From Aquatica leii (lineage: Eukaryota > Arthropoda > Insecta > Coleoptera > Lampyridae): a stretch of DNA of 64,000 nt. The notes under the pieces were generated by a model. It saw only the letters and a list, made by a program, of their open reading frames with translations. It did no database searches and had not been told where the DNA came from. Every line of letters starts with the position of its first letter. The stretch's first letter is position 1. This document shows positions 24,338 to 34,609 of the stretch, piece by piece. The position numbers and the translations under genes were made by a program. The DNA lies in NCBI GenBank assembly GCA_035610365.1, contig CM069435.1, positions 19,147,123-19,211,122 on the forward strand, written 5' to 3'.

Positions 24338-24400
24338 AGTCAAAGTGTTTGACGTTTCGACAGTCATGTCGCTGTCTTCTTCAGTTTCAGTTTTTTCTGA
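24338..24400 (-). repeat. Hammerhead-like core motif, family 2 (behind Penelope-like copy)
   Basis: Minus-strand text: CTGAAGAA, then GACAG-CGACATGA-CTGTC (5-bp helix), then GAAACGTCAAAC. The order CTGANGA, helix, GAAAC is that of the hammerhead core. It lies about 100-150 bases beyond the last recognisable coding remnant of the Penelope-like copy at 24500-25120, in the same orientation. The helix sequence differs completely from the GCCC/GGGC helix of the repeats at 3793, 38396 and 41488 while the flanking core is kept. Confidence 0.5.
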
Positions 24401-24499
24401 AGATGACAGCAACAACAACGTCAACAAACGTCAAACATTGTAAATTTTTCAAAGTTTGTAAGTTTTCTAAGTTTTATAAACTTTGTGAAAAGTGTAAAT

Positions 24500-25120
24500 A
24501 TGGAACGCGGTTCAAAACCCGAAAATAATTATTTGCTAAAAAATCATGGCCGCGAAAGCTTCAAAAATAAAAAGAAACCAAGAAAATTTAAAATTTGCAG
24601 AAGGAACGAAGAATTTGAAAAATTTTGCCTGTCGAATTGAATATGGGTTTGATACCATTTTTACGAAGAAGTTTTCATATTTGATCTGTAACCTTGTGAA
24701 TGTTGGGTAAAAAAGCCAATTTTGGATTGGATTCGGGAGTAGAAATGTTCTTAGGTAACCGAGTACGTGGATGTAGACGACGATTAATAACTCTATGAAT
24801 ACCTTGCTTCATATAATCATTGTTCACTAACATTCAAGTAAGATGACGGAGTTCCAAGTCTAGATTCTCAGGTTGGCAAATAGAAAAAGCACGATAAACC
24901 AAAGATTCAATAACAGAACGTTTCTGTGCAGGATGATGATGAGACGAAGCATGAAAGTATCTGTCCGTATGTATGGGTTTGCGAATGGATCAGAAGTCCG
25001 TCGGGTTTACGAGCCACAAGAACGTCGAGAAATGGGAAAGAATCATTACTTTCGATTTCTATAGTAAATTTGATATTTAAGTGTTGATTGTTAAGATGAT
25101 CAAGAAACCTAGACAATTCG
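24500..25120 (-). pseudogene. Penelope-like element fragment, copy D (RT end and linker)
   Basis: Minus strand, from 25116 down: FLDHLNNQHLNIKFTIEIES, then NDSFPFLDVLVARKPDG, the end of the Penelope-like RT. A shifted frame continues with an RTRLPKNISTPE stretch and FLPNIHKVTDQI, KLLRKNGIKPIFNSTGKI (usual form: LPYIxGxTxRIxRIL..YNIxTxFxPxxKI). The GIY-YIG endonuclease that should follow is gone. Behind it lies the hammerhead-like motif at 24338-24400. Confidence 0.8.
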
Positions 25121-25189
25121 AGATGACCATAAAATCAAACAATAAACGTGTCGTCAACATACCTAAACCAAACTGATTAATATGATATT

Positions 25190-25553
25190 ACTACAAAATG
25201 TTCCGGAAAACACAAAAGAAATCATGTGGTATCAGCATGATGGTGCGTTCAGTGATTTTGCTAAAAAGATGCGTAATTATTTAAACGAATAATATCATGA
25301 TCGATGGAATGGTCGAGGAAGTTCTGTGCCATGGCCGGCAAGATCTCCGGATCTTACTGTGATGGATTTCTTTTTATGGGGGTTCGTAAAAGATAACGTA
25401 TTTCAAGAAGATCCTACTACAAAAGAGGCAATGAAAAACAGAATAAGAACCGCATTTTCTGTCACACACGAAATGTTACATAATGTGCGTGAATCTTCAC
25501 GACAAAGACTTAAGACGTGCCTACAACAAAATTTTGAACACTTGTTAAATTAA
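25190..25553 (+). pseudogene. mariner/Tc1-type transposase C-terminal fragment
   Basis: One frame reads WYQHDGAFSDFAKKMRNYLN, a stop, then RWNGRGSSVPWPARSPDLTV and MDFFLWGFVKDNVFQEDPTT, ending in a stop at 25553. These are the second and third catalytic blocks of IS630-Tc1-mariner transposases (QHDGAPxH..., WPARSPDLTPxDFFLWG). In this copy the usual third acidic residue context 'SPDLTPLDFFLWG' is present, but an in-frame stop at about 25290 and the missing N-terminal half make it dead. Minus text CAGGGTGTTT near 26090-26099 could be one end of the element. Confidence 0.8.
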
Positions 25554-25559
25554 TTTTTT

Positions 25560-26730
25560 TTTTTCTTGGTTTTTTAATGACCTTCCCCTTTTTTATGTTT
25601 TTTAGTTTATTAAAAGCAAAGCTTACTAGAATAAACCTGCTTGATTAAAATAATGCTTGTTGTGATTTAATTGAAAATTTATAAATATTTCCATAACTGT
25701 AGATGTAGTACTGGTGCAAATTGATAGAGAATTAAAAACTACATTAGAAACAGTTAAAAAAAAATCAAAAGTGCCATTAAAAAAAATGAGTTTCAACAAT
25801 TTGAAATTTAGCACTCTCATGCATAATAAATATGGCGCATTAAACTAATATTTAAGAGTATTTCAGTACTTCTGACTTTCATCTATGAATTTACAAAAAC
25901 AAATTCCAAAACTTGTTGTTGTTTTGTGATAATTTTTTTCTGATGTTGCATTTTTAAACAAATTACTCTTAAATGACAACGCCGCAATCAATAAAAAACA
26001 TTTTATTTAAATTAAGCTATCGAACAGTATAAAAAAATTGATGAGTTGTTATTTAAAAAAGTGTAACTATATGCTGCCCAGCAAAAACTAAACACCCTGT
26101 ATAAACAAAATTATTTTTAAAACATGCAGCTTTTATTTTATGTAGAAACCAAGGCGGTAGCAACGGCGAACTCTGTATATAGTGTTTTAGAATAATTTGT
26201 AAACAAATACAAATTTTGCAGAACACTTTTTTGAATTTTACGCGATAGTGGAGTTATGGAGAAAGGGCATAGGGCACAATACGAAAATTTTAAAATAAGC
26301 TAAAAAAACTAATTCTTACGATAGCGAGACATCGAACTGCAAGAAAAACACCACAAGGTTATATGATTCAAGTGCTTATCTGTACCTATGTGATAAGTGA
26401 AAGAAATTTGCGAACAAAGAATCCATTTCAAAATTTTGTGAATCCACATAATTTCCAAACAAGTGTTAATTCTTTAACAATACAACGTTTATAATAAAAT
26501 TCCCTATACGTTTATTCATGCCAAAATGGAGATTGAAGATCTTCTCCTAATCACCGTAACACAAACAATATTCAAAAAAATATTAGCATTGTAAGCCATC
26601 TTACTTAGGTAAAATTGAATCGACGTTCAATTTTCAATAAAAACTTTTGTTTTAATCTATTTGAAAAAAATTCAAAAATTTTGACTACTGTACGAAAAAA
26701 ATTTCTCTACTAATAAATAATAAAATTAAA
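25560..26730. other. No recognised gene
   Basis: A+T-rich 3' flank of the mariner-like fragment; the phrase ACACCCTGTAT near 26092 resembles a mariner-type terminus. Nothing else supported. Confidence 0.4.
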
Positions 26731-26741
26731 GAAGAAACTTA

Positions 26742-26965
26742 CCGTTGTAACCTCGTGAATACAACAATCCCAGCTCCAGAATCCAGACACTGTTTGTTAA
26801 TCCCTCGAAACACGCGAATTATTCACTTTAAATAACTATATTTTCGGCAAAATCAAATAACAATTTAAAGAACGTCGCACGAATTACAATAATCACGAGT
26901 AAACCCCTTGTTAATGTATTTAAGGTCCGATCACCCCCTCTATAAGATTACGACGATTTCGTCAT
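26742..26965 (-). other. Possible non-coding first exon with splice donor
   Basis: Minus-strand text ends in TTACAACG|GTAAGTTTC, a strong 5' splice site, preceded by about 200 bases that are less A+T-rich than their surroundings and lack satellite or TE text. It could be a 5' UTR exon of a gene running to lower coordinates, but no coding exon is visible there within reach. Treat as a weak candidate. Confidence 0.2.
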
Positions 26966-28465
26966 CAATACAGGTTCTCCATGACCAATCAAAATTTTTT
27001 GCCTTAAGAACAAAGTAAGCTTATCTTATCGTGTTCAAACGCAAGTTCAAACGTACAAGAAAAAACTACTAAAATTATTTAAAAAACTTCGAGGATTTTT
27101 GGTTTAAATTTTTTTTTGAATACACATTTTATATAAACATTTTTTGAGCCGAATATGTCAGTTGAACGTAGATCAAACAACTAAAGATTTAAATTAAAGA
27201 TTGTTATACCTAAATTTTATACTTATGTCTTTTTCAACGTTGACTAAGTAATTATATTTTTTTTTGGTTTTGCTAACAATCTGCTTATAATCTTTCTTGG
27301 TTCTTTTTCTAATACTGAACTATTTTCGTAACTGTTTTTGTTTTCAAAGCCGAAAGACCGCTACTGTAGTTTGGTATTCTCCATTTAAACCTAATAACGA
27401 TTACCCGCTGTGCACTGACGAACATTCTTCCCAATAGTCGAATGAAGCAGAAATGCCTAAGCATCAGAAAACGAGAAAAGAAAACAGCCATCACCTACTA
27501 CGTTAAGAGCAAGCGCCAACTATCAAAAACTTACTTGCTCTTGCCTTTGCTACTCATTCGGTAGACCCTTTCGGCTATTACTTTGTTCACTCGTATTTCA
27601 CTCTGCTTTTATCCTCCCTTTTTCTCTTCTACTTTTTTTTTCATAATTTCCAAAATCTCTCGGTTGATTTTTTTCCATTCCTTCTCCCTTACTAACTTCC
27701 CAAAGTTATCTGTCCGCACTCTTCCCCCTAACTCTATTTCCATCTTCTTCCCACTTTTCCATCATTTTGTCTGTAGATGAATGATGTTCTAAATCCTTCA
27801 CTCTCTTTTTTATACTCTTCCTAATACGGTGGTATCCCGGTCACTACTAAGATAGTTTCTGTCGACACCGTTTATAGGTCGCAGTCATCTTTAAGACAGC
27901 CCTCTTCTGCATCTTCTCCAACATATCTAAGTGATGCTTTGACTCCAGTCTGAGTCCTCAAATAAGAGCCCCATACAGGCGAACGGAGCGTACTAACTAG
28001 ACATACATTCTTCTCCAATCGGAGCTTGGTGCTTTTATGCTAAACCAAACTTTTCACGAATTTCACCGCTTTCATGCATACACATTTTACGTGTTCAGTC
28101 ATTCTACCGTTCTCTCCGATCCACACGCCTTAGTACTTTAAGGCTTTCCCACTTTTGATGTCCAAAACCCCAGTCTTATGAAAACATTTTTCATTTGTTT
28201 GCGTTCGACCAGGCTCATCACTTCGTTTTTATCCAGGGCAGACACAGAACGCAATCTTTTATCCAGCTCTCTACCTTATAAACAACGTGACGCCGTCCGT
28301 AGTAGAGGTTCCACGGAAACGGTACTAAGACCGACTCCTGCGGAACCCCTGCCGTGAGTTAGACCCCGAAGTACAGTCACACTTCCTTAAAGTAATCTTT
28401 TACTATGCTTAGCAAGTACGTCGGTTTAGGTTTTTTTTAACTTCCGTTTCCATCTACTTCTTCAT

Positions 28466-28762
28466 TTATTTTTCTATTATTATTTCTAACAATTTTCTTG
28501 AAACCGGAAGTAAACATATCGGTCTAAATTCCTCGGCTCCTCCGTTAAGTTTAGTAGGTTTTGGGAACAGCGCCAAACTTCTGGCTTTCCAGTCTCTTGA
28601 GAAAGAACTGCTTCCAAGACATTTGTTAACGCATGACAGCAAGTCGTCCCCAATCACTCGACAAGCTGTGTGTATAATTTTTGCCGTTATCCTAACAGAC
28701 TTTGAAGCTTTTCTACTTTTTATACGCTTTATGGCATTTTTTAGCTTTTCTCTCGTTGCCAC
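28466..28762 (-). pseudogene. Reverse transcriptase N-terminal segment of the R1-like element
   Basis: Frame reads AIKRIKSRKASKSVRITAKI, then SFSRDWKARSLALFPKPTK and EEFRPICLLPVSRKLLEIII. This is RT block 1-2 of R1-clade elements (usual KKAPGxDGIxxxxL ... WKxxxLVLxPKPGKxxxxxxxYRPICLLxxxGKxxE). The following palm blocks are represented only by a TAGVPQESVL piece around 28350. Confidence 0.8.
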
Positions 28763-29403
28763 CGGTACCTCTTGGTCGGTACCTTTGTCTAATCAATTTT
28801 ACCTTGGAAACGATTCTCTCGCCAAACGCACTCTTTTTTTTTGCTTCCATACTCACTTTTAGTTTCATACTGAACTTTTTTGTCACTGTTTCAAGGTCTG
28901 TTAGCACGTTCTTTAGTTTTCTTTATTGCTTTTTGTAGTTCTGTCTTTTTGGTTTTGTACTTTTTTTTCTTTCCATGCTTTCTCCCATTCGTATTCTATC
29001 TTGTGCTCCTTTCTTTTTCTCATTATCCTAGTCATCCTTTTTCTAGCTTTTACGCATTTATTCCCAACTTTCCCTATGTCTACGGTCCACTAATACTTAA
29101 CTTACTAACGCTTATTTTTCCAAGTGTTCTTGCATCCTTCTACAATCATGCTGGTTAGCTCTTTCTCTACCAACTTATCCCCTTTCACATTCTATCTTAA
29201 TAATTTCAGTCTTTTTTTCAGCTTTTTTAGAACTTTCTCATTCGTTCTCCATCTCGTGCTACTTTTAATCCTACATTTACCGTTATCTTTTTTACTCTTA
29301 TTCTATACCCAACGTAAGTACTTGTGAATATTTAGCGTTTCTTTTTGCATCACTTTCCATTCACTCACATCATTTATCTATTTTTCACTCACCAGAGTAA
29401 CGT

Positions 29404-29700
29404 CTATTGCTGATTTCCTCTTACGAAAGTTGGTGCACGTTTCCGGTTTACCACGCCAACTTTGGGAGACGCTGCCAATTGCGTGACGACCTCACTCCTT
29501 TGATTCGTAAAGGTCAAGCTTCGAGTAACGTGCTTGGAGTTTACGTCTCGTGCCAATATGACCGGCTTTTTTTTGCTTTTTATCTTTGTTTCCCACTCGT
29601 TGATAATGTTCAAAAAGTAGTCTTTGGCTGTATTGGAAAAAACGTAGACTCCGCAAATAGTAATATCCTTTACCTCCACTATTAACAAGTCTTGTCTTTG
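29404..29700 (-). pseudogene. Endonuclease segment of the R1-like element
   Basis: Frame reads DITICGVYVFSNTAKDYFLN, then KKPVILARDVNSKHVTR and VGVVNRKRAPTFVRGNQQ. The usual pattern of the apurinic-type endonuclease is 'VVSVYxxPN ... ILAGDFNAKHxxW ... VxNxxxxxTFVRGN'. The key GDFN is RDVN here, so activity is unlikely. Confidence 0.75.
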
Positions 29701-29918
29701 TTCGATTTTTTGAAACCTTATATTGCTACCTCAACTTTTTGCTTTAGTTCCGACATATTTTTATCTCAAAACCAACCCCATCAAGTCGCAAAGGTCAGCA
29801 ACAATCATTACTTCTTCTCTAGATTGCAGCGCAGTGTGTTCTAGAAGTTTCTGCAATGCAGTCCCCCTGTCAATATTTTTTTGTGAAACTTAATCATTAT
29901 ATTTCGCTCTCCTTTCAT

Positions 29919-30182
29919 TCACCCCTTCCATCTTCTCCATCTTTTTGTAAACTTTTTACACGTCATTCTATTCGCCCAATGCTCATCTACACCACACGCA
30001 AAAGACTTTTCTCTTCTCTCGTTTTTGCAGTTACTAACTTTGTGCCCGTACTTTTGGCACCTGAAACATTTTTGCGGCAACGCTCTCTTTTTTATTCTAA
30101 ACGTTTCCTTATCTTTAATATTTTTCTTCGTAGCAACAGATATTCCATTTTCCTTGTTGCTTTCACTCTTATCCACTGCCAT
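29919..30182 (-). pseudogene. gag zinc-knuckle segment of the R1-like element
   Basis: Frame reads CFRCQKYGHKVSNC, an intact CCHC knuckle (C-x2-C-x4-H-x4-C), then a second, partly degraded one (FACGVDEHWANRMTC; the first Cys pair is reduced to one). A basic, lysine-rich stretch precedes it. This is the nucleic-acid-binding end of non-LTR ORF1 proteins. It sits about 230 bases upstream of the endonuclease of the same element. Confidence 0.75.
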
Positions 30183-31344
30183 CTTTTTTGCTTGGGTTTT
30201 TTCCTCCGACGTCTATAACTCTAAAGCCTGTGTTTTCGTTACCTCTTTTCCCCACTAGTTTATGTATAGCTTCTTCTATTTTTTTTTATTTTTCAAACTG
30301 TATCGTCCACATCCTTAGCACCACTTTCTTTTTACTTGCTATCCTTACGCCCTTCGTTTCCATGCTAAATGCTCACACACTCTTTCATCTTTTTGTTTTT
30401 ACTTTTTTTCCAGTATTTTAATTGTCACTTTTCCACTTTGATTTTCACCTTTATCTTTCCTTAGTTTTCTAATCGTGCCAGCGTAACTACATCTTTCCTT
30501 TACGAACAGCGTGTCGCGTTCTACTCTTTTTTCCCTGCTCCACTTTCCCCTTTCCAATTAACGAACTGTTAAAACCGCTTTCCCTACTTAGATGCTCCAA
30601 CGTCTTACCCAACAACCTGGCGTTTTTTACGACGCAGGTTTTCACGTGTATTTCTTTAATTTGTTGAGTGCTCAAGTTTTTTACCACTTACTTCATCCCT
30701 TTATAGATTTGTTATATTATCCTGCCTTCTTCCTCTACCTCGATTTTAAGCATTTCCACCATATTCATTTCTTTATCTTTTTATCTTCCGCTATTACTCC
30801 GCTGCATTCTTTCTTAATGTAGCAGAATCCCGTGGCCTCTTTCCTTTTACTTGCGTCAAACAATTTATTGGCGCTCTCTTCTTTCTCGTTTAAAATTGTC
30901 GCTTCTTCTCTACACTCTTTCGAAATGGGAAATCTTTCTTGTTTTTGTTTTTTTTCTTCAAGTTTCGGCAGTCACGAGTTACTTTACTTCCCCTGCCATG
31001 CTAACTGTTTTGTCGAAAGCAAACAACCTTTTGTTCGTGATCGGCATGCAAGCAGCACTGCTTACTCTTTCAACTCCACTCTCTTGGCTTTTTTCGGGTG
31101 TTATTTCTCACCTCGCTTCTCATTTTTTCCGCATCTGATTCTAGTCTTTTCACTCTGGTTTCTCCTTAATATGCAAATAAATTTTTCATCTTCAGTTAAA
31201 GCGAAAGGCCATTGATTTGATAATGTGAGCAATCAGGTGAAGTCGGATAATTAAGATCGACGCTAATTTTGTAATTATTTTGAATTTGATTTTGTGTAAA
31301 AGTTGTTCCTTTCTAAGAAGCTTTAGACTCTCATTTCTACGAAA

Positions 31345-32115
31345 TTAAAGATGAGCAACGCCTCACAGGCTATAAGCCCATTCGTTTCTGGCAATAAGCT
31401 CCTGTGTATAGCTAAAAAGGTATCAAATACCCAGTTTATTTTTCAGCCGGCATTCAACAGGCGTCGCGCTCTACTTCTCCTATTCTCTCAGCCTCCTCCG
31501 TCATGGAGGATAATTCAACCTCTTCCAAGCGCCGTCGTAAAGATGACAGCAATATTCTTGATGATACCCTGCCAGACAGCATTGAAGAATTCTTCGATTC
31601 CAATATCCTGCGTCTTACGAAAGTAATCTCTGCGTTCAAGATTACGTTTTCCAAGCAATCAGAAATGATAAACATCGTCAGCATGCTTCAAGCGACTTTC
31701 CGAAAATCAATATCTCGTCGCGTTTCGCAGCAAACTTGCGGGCGTTTATACAGTCTTCGAATCAGTCACTGCCAAACTCTTCACAACCGTTGTTGCTGCA
31801 CCTCCTGCTCAACTATTCTATGCTTAAGCGCCACGCTCCAAAATCGCCGAGAAGGTCAAAGTACCTTTAGGTAAACCAATCGTACCTATTTTCAGATCGA
31901 CTGTTGTCATTACTCGTATTTGACTAGACTAAAATTCGAGAAAACGGATGCTACGAAAATACCTACAGCCATCTACAATAAAGTCGGTCTTGTAGCTAAG
32001 TCCCACGGCAAGCCGTTTTCTCAAATTTCTATAGTTTTTTCAAACTTCTTCGTTGACCAGGTGAAAGAGGCTATGATCTAATTGCTACGATTTGCATTTC
32101 TCACTCAGTTCGTCG
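31345..32115 (+). pseudogene. CCHC-gag non-LTR family, copy 1 (5' gag fragment)
   Basis: DNA matches copies 2 and 3 from the leader (AAAGATGAGCAACGCCTCAC; compare AAAGATGGGCAACGAAGCTC at 43290) into gag. The frame at 31503 reads MEDNSTSSKRRRKDDSNILD, then SIEEFFDSNILRLTKVIS, and later text (31950-32070) matches the 'VGLVxKxxGKxxxxISI' block. It stops before the zinc knuckle. This is a 3'-truncated or interrupted copy. Confidence 0.65.
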
Positions 32116-32119
32116 AACC

Positions 32120-33140
32120 AGTATAAAAATGCTGAAGACCATAATTTTTTTAAAGAACGGACCGAACGAATGCTTGGCTTGTGTTCATCTTCTAAACGAA
32201 TAAACCAATTATTTGCTTATCAGATTTAGTTTTTTGTTATAAAAATCTAAAAATGTTTGCATTTTAGTTATTATTCGTTACTTTTTATTTTATCTAGTCT
32301 GACACTATGTATTGTGTAAAAATTTAAGTAAATTAGCAAAAAGTCCTATTACATAATTGTATTTGTACAATAATAGTTTTTATAAAACATTTCGACATTA
32401 GTTTTATCATTATGTACAGAAATAACGCAGAAAAAGATTTAGTAACGTTATCGGTTGTCATATTCACTGCAAATGTACACAAATATACATACTGGACGCC
32501 GCATATATGATAAAACGTATGAATAATATACTTAATGGACGCCATATGTATTATAGTTTAAAAAGACGTAATAAATATAAGAAATTTGTACTTGTTGAAT
32601 AAATTTTAGGTTAAACTAAAAACACCTGATCTATAAGCCAATAGTGTTATTTAATATATTTAAACAAGAACAAATATACATTGGGTATTTCTGGTAGACG
32701 CTATAAGTTGGAGAAAGCATCGGACGCCAGAAATATATAGGTTGAAAGTGAAGACACATGGGCGGTTATATTGTATTGATTTTCAATCCATTACCTTTAT
32801 GACTGTTTGCTAAAAAAAATTTTAATCTACTAACTCATTTTCAGCATTAGAATCTTTGAAAAAAAATGAAGAAATGCAATAAAACTAAATGAAAATCGAT
32901 ACGTAATTGAGTTAAAAATAGTTCGGTATAATTCTAAAAATACCTCGTGTTTTGGCAACACCTTAACAAAATAATATAAAAACGACGCACGTATTAGTCT
33001 TCATGGAGCATATTAATTAAAACCGTGCCCTAATTTGTGTTAATAAGTATTTCCGTACGAGTATTTTGTGTTGCATTTAAACGAATGTCTTTGTTTTGAT
33101 GTATTTTATTATTTAATTCTAATTTGAGCGATTTTTAGAA
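32120..33140. other. Upstream region of TPPP
   Basis: A+T-rich spacer containing the presumed promoter and 5' UTR. The short phrase GGACGCC recurs at roughly 60-110-base spacing between 32490 and 32730 without obvious meaning. I see no TATA box I would defend. Confidence 0.35.
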
Positions 33141-33798
33141 ATGTCTGACGCTACAAACGGAAGTATTCCTTCGGCGGAACTTGAAAACTTAAAACTAGAA
33201 AATGGCGTCGGCGATCAACCACCTTCTTCGCCAACACCACCAACCCCAAAAACACCAAATAGCGCCTCGCCGATGACTTTTAACGAAGCGTTTAAAGCCT
33301 TTTCCAAATTTGGCGACCCGAAATCCGATGGTAAACACATAACGCTATCGCAAAGTGATAAATGGATGAAGCAAGCAAAAGTCATCGACGGAAAGAAAAT
33401 TACAACCACAGACACAGGAATCTACTTCAAAAAATTCAAAGTGTTAAAAATAACGAAAGACGACTACAATAAATTTTTAGAAGATTTAGCCAAGAACAAG
33501 AAAATTGAAGTCGACGAAATTAAGAACAAATTATCAAGCTGTGGACCCCCAGGTTTTACAGGCGTAACTGTAAGTTCCTCATTCCATAATAAACACAAAT
33601 GAAATAACAGATTTTCAGCCTGGAAAAGCCGGATCAGCTTTCGACAGGTTAACCGACACGTCTAAATACACGGGTTCTCACAAACAACGTTTCGATGAAA
33701 CTGGAAAAGGAAAAGGAATCGCCGGGCGAAAAGATCTACCCGATGCTTCCGGTTACGTCTCGGGCTATCAAAACAAAGACACTTTTGGAAAAAAATAA
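33141..33798 (+). CDS. TPPP: Tubulin polymerization-promoting protein (TPPP/p25-alpha family)
   Basis: Two exons, 33141-33569 and 33619-33798, joined by a 49-bp GT..AG intron (GTAAGT, TTTTCAG, phase 0), give 202 residues. A Ser/Pro/Thr-rich head of about 45 residues ([16 protein letters not shown]) precedes the p25-alpha core. The core contains [40 protein letters not shown] and [18 protein letters not shown]. Exon 2 carries the conserved tail [20 protein letters not shown] and a [15 protein letters not shown] stretch. The family binds and bundles microtubules; insects usually have one gene (Drosophila ringmaker). Reading through the intron would give a short false C-terminus. An ATTAAA at 34234-34239 may be its poly(A) signal. 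Confidence 0.95.
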
Positions 33799-34346
33799 AT
33801 TAGTTTGAAACGCCGGCATTTATCTAATATATTTTTGGATTGTTTCACGTTATATATGAATATTCCAAAAAAATCTATATTTTTACATTTGACCATAATC
33901 AAAACCACCCAGTGCGGCACAATTTTTTTAACATCTGTAATTTAGTTCTTCCATTTTAATAATGTACCGTATGTATTTTTATATTTACATATTGTAGTTG
34001 TATTTGTAGGTATATAGAGTTTATTAACACGTTGAACAACTTATGTTTTCTGTGATTTAAACTACTTTTTATAATAGTACTAATTCTTTACTTTAAATTT
34101 ATTTAATAATTGCATTTAAGTTGAAAAAAAATCTATTTTGATGTAACGTTTTCATAAGGATTTTATCTTTGTATATTACATTTTTTTATACATAGGTATA
34201 TAAACGTGTATCATTTTTGTACATATTTAGGCTATTAAAGCTATAAGATTAATGTTTTTGAAATAGTTTTGTGTTATCAAAAAAAGTTTTTAATTAAATG
34301 CGATTCTTCTTTCATTTTTTTCACTCTTTTCTTTTTTGAACAACAG
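33799..34346 (+). other. TPPP 3' untranslated region and spacer
   Basis: A+T-rich, no coding frame. ATTAAA at 34234-34239 is the only poly(A)-signal-like hexamer I would propose for TPPP. Confidence 0.4.
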
Positions 34347-34514
34347 TTATCCATTTGCGACAATTCTCTGGTTGCAGGTATTTATCCCTCAACTGGCAAC
34401 ACTGAAATTAACAAAAAAATTACAGATGACAATTTAGCGAGAAACCGAACCATTTTTTATCAACGTTGCGCACCTACAAAATTAGTCACCAACGCCCCGA
34501 AGGACGGTTTTTAG
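34347..34514 (+). other. Exon-like ORF of unknown identity between TPPP and PRMT7
   Basis: A pyrimidine tract (TTTCTTTTTTGAACAACAG) ends at 34346 and is followed by an open frame reading LSICDNSLVAGIYPSTGNTE, INKKITDDNLARNRTIFYQR and CAPTKLVTNAPKDGF, then a stop. The composition looks protein-like (no low-complexity runs), unlike the flanks. The acceptor is phase 0, the same phase as the TPPP exon 1 donor, so it could be an alternative last exon of TPPP. It could also be the last exon of another transcript, or noise. A second acceptor (GGTTGCAG, at 34377) is also possible. I do not recognise the sequence. Confidence 0.35.
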
Positions 34515-34609
34515 AATTAACGGACATAACCTCAATAATATAAGCGTTATGTTTTGTTGTGTTCATGCGTTTCAAATATTTAAACTTAAATTTAAAACAG
34601 TTTAACAGA

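Larger units (their letters stand above)
27300..31230 (-). mobile_element. R1-like non-LTR retrotransposon, decayed
   Basis: Blocks lie in element order on the minus strand: purine-rich gag start (31190-30480), CCHC zinc knuckles (30080-29980), endonuclease (29688-29404), RT start (28762-28466), thumb/post-RT (28150-27840). The post-RT text YWGVWIGENGRMTEHVK and TVSTETILVVTGIPP matches R1/TRAS-type elements (usual YLGVWLDxxxxFxxHV and RTVSxxAxLVxAGxPP). The RT catalytic FADD region is deleted, and stops are frequent. The striking C/T-rich plus-strand ORFs in this interval are reverse-strand shadows. Confidence 0.75.

Noticed and set aside
27583..31215. Many long plus-strand ORFs rich in Phe, Leu and Ser
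   Set aside because: They are the reverse complement of the purine-rich R1-like element on the minus strand; the minus frames carry the recognisable zinc-knuckle, endonuclease and RT motifs.
33570..33602. Read-through C-terminus of TPPP ([10 protein letters not shown])
   Set aside because: This is intron sequence; a GTAAGT donor and TTTTCAG acceptor connect to an exon with the conserved TPPP tail.
34559..34609. PRMT7 start at 34559 or 34565 with a 15-17-residue leader
   Set aside because: 34559 is GTG; the leader is not seen in known PRMT7, and MSVFTQKLNP at 34610 matches family N-termini. The ATG at 34565 is not excluded.
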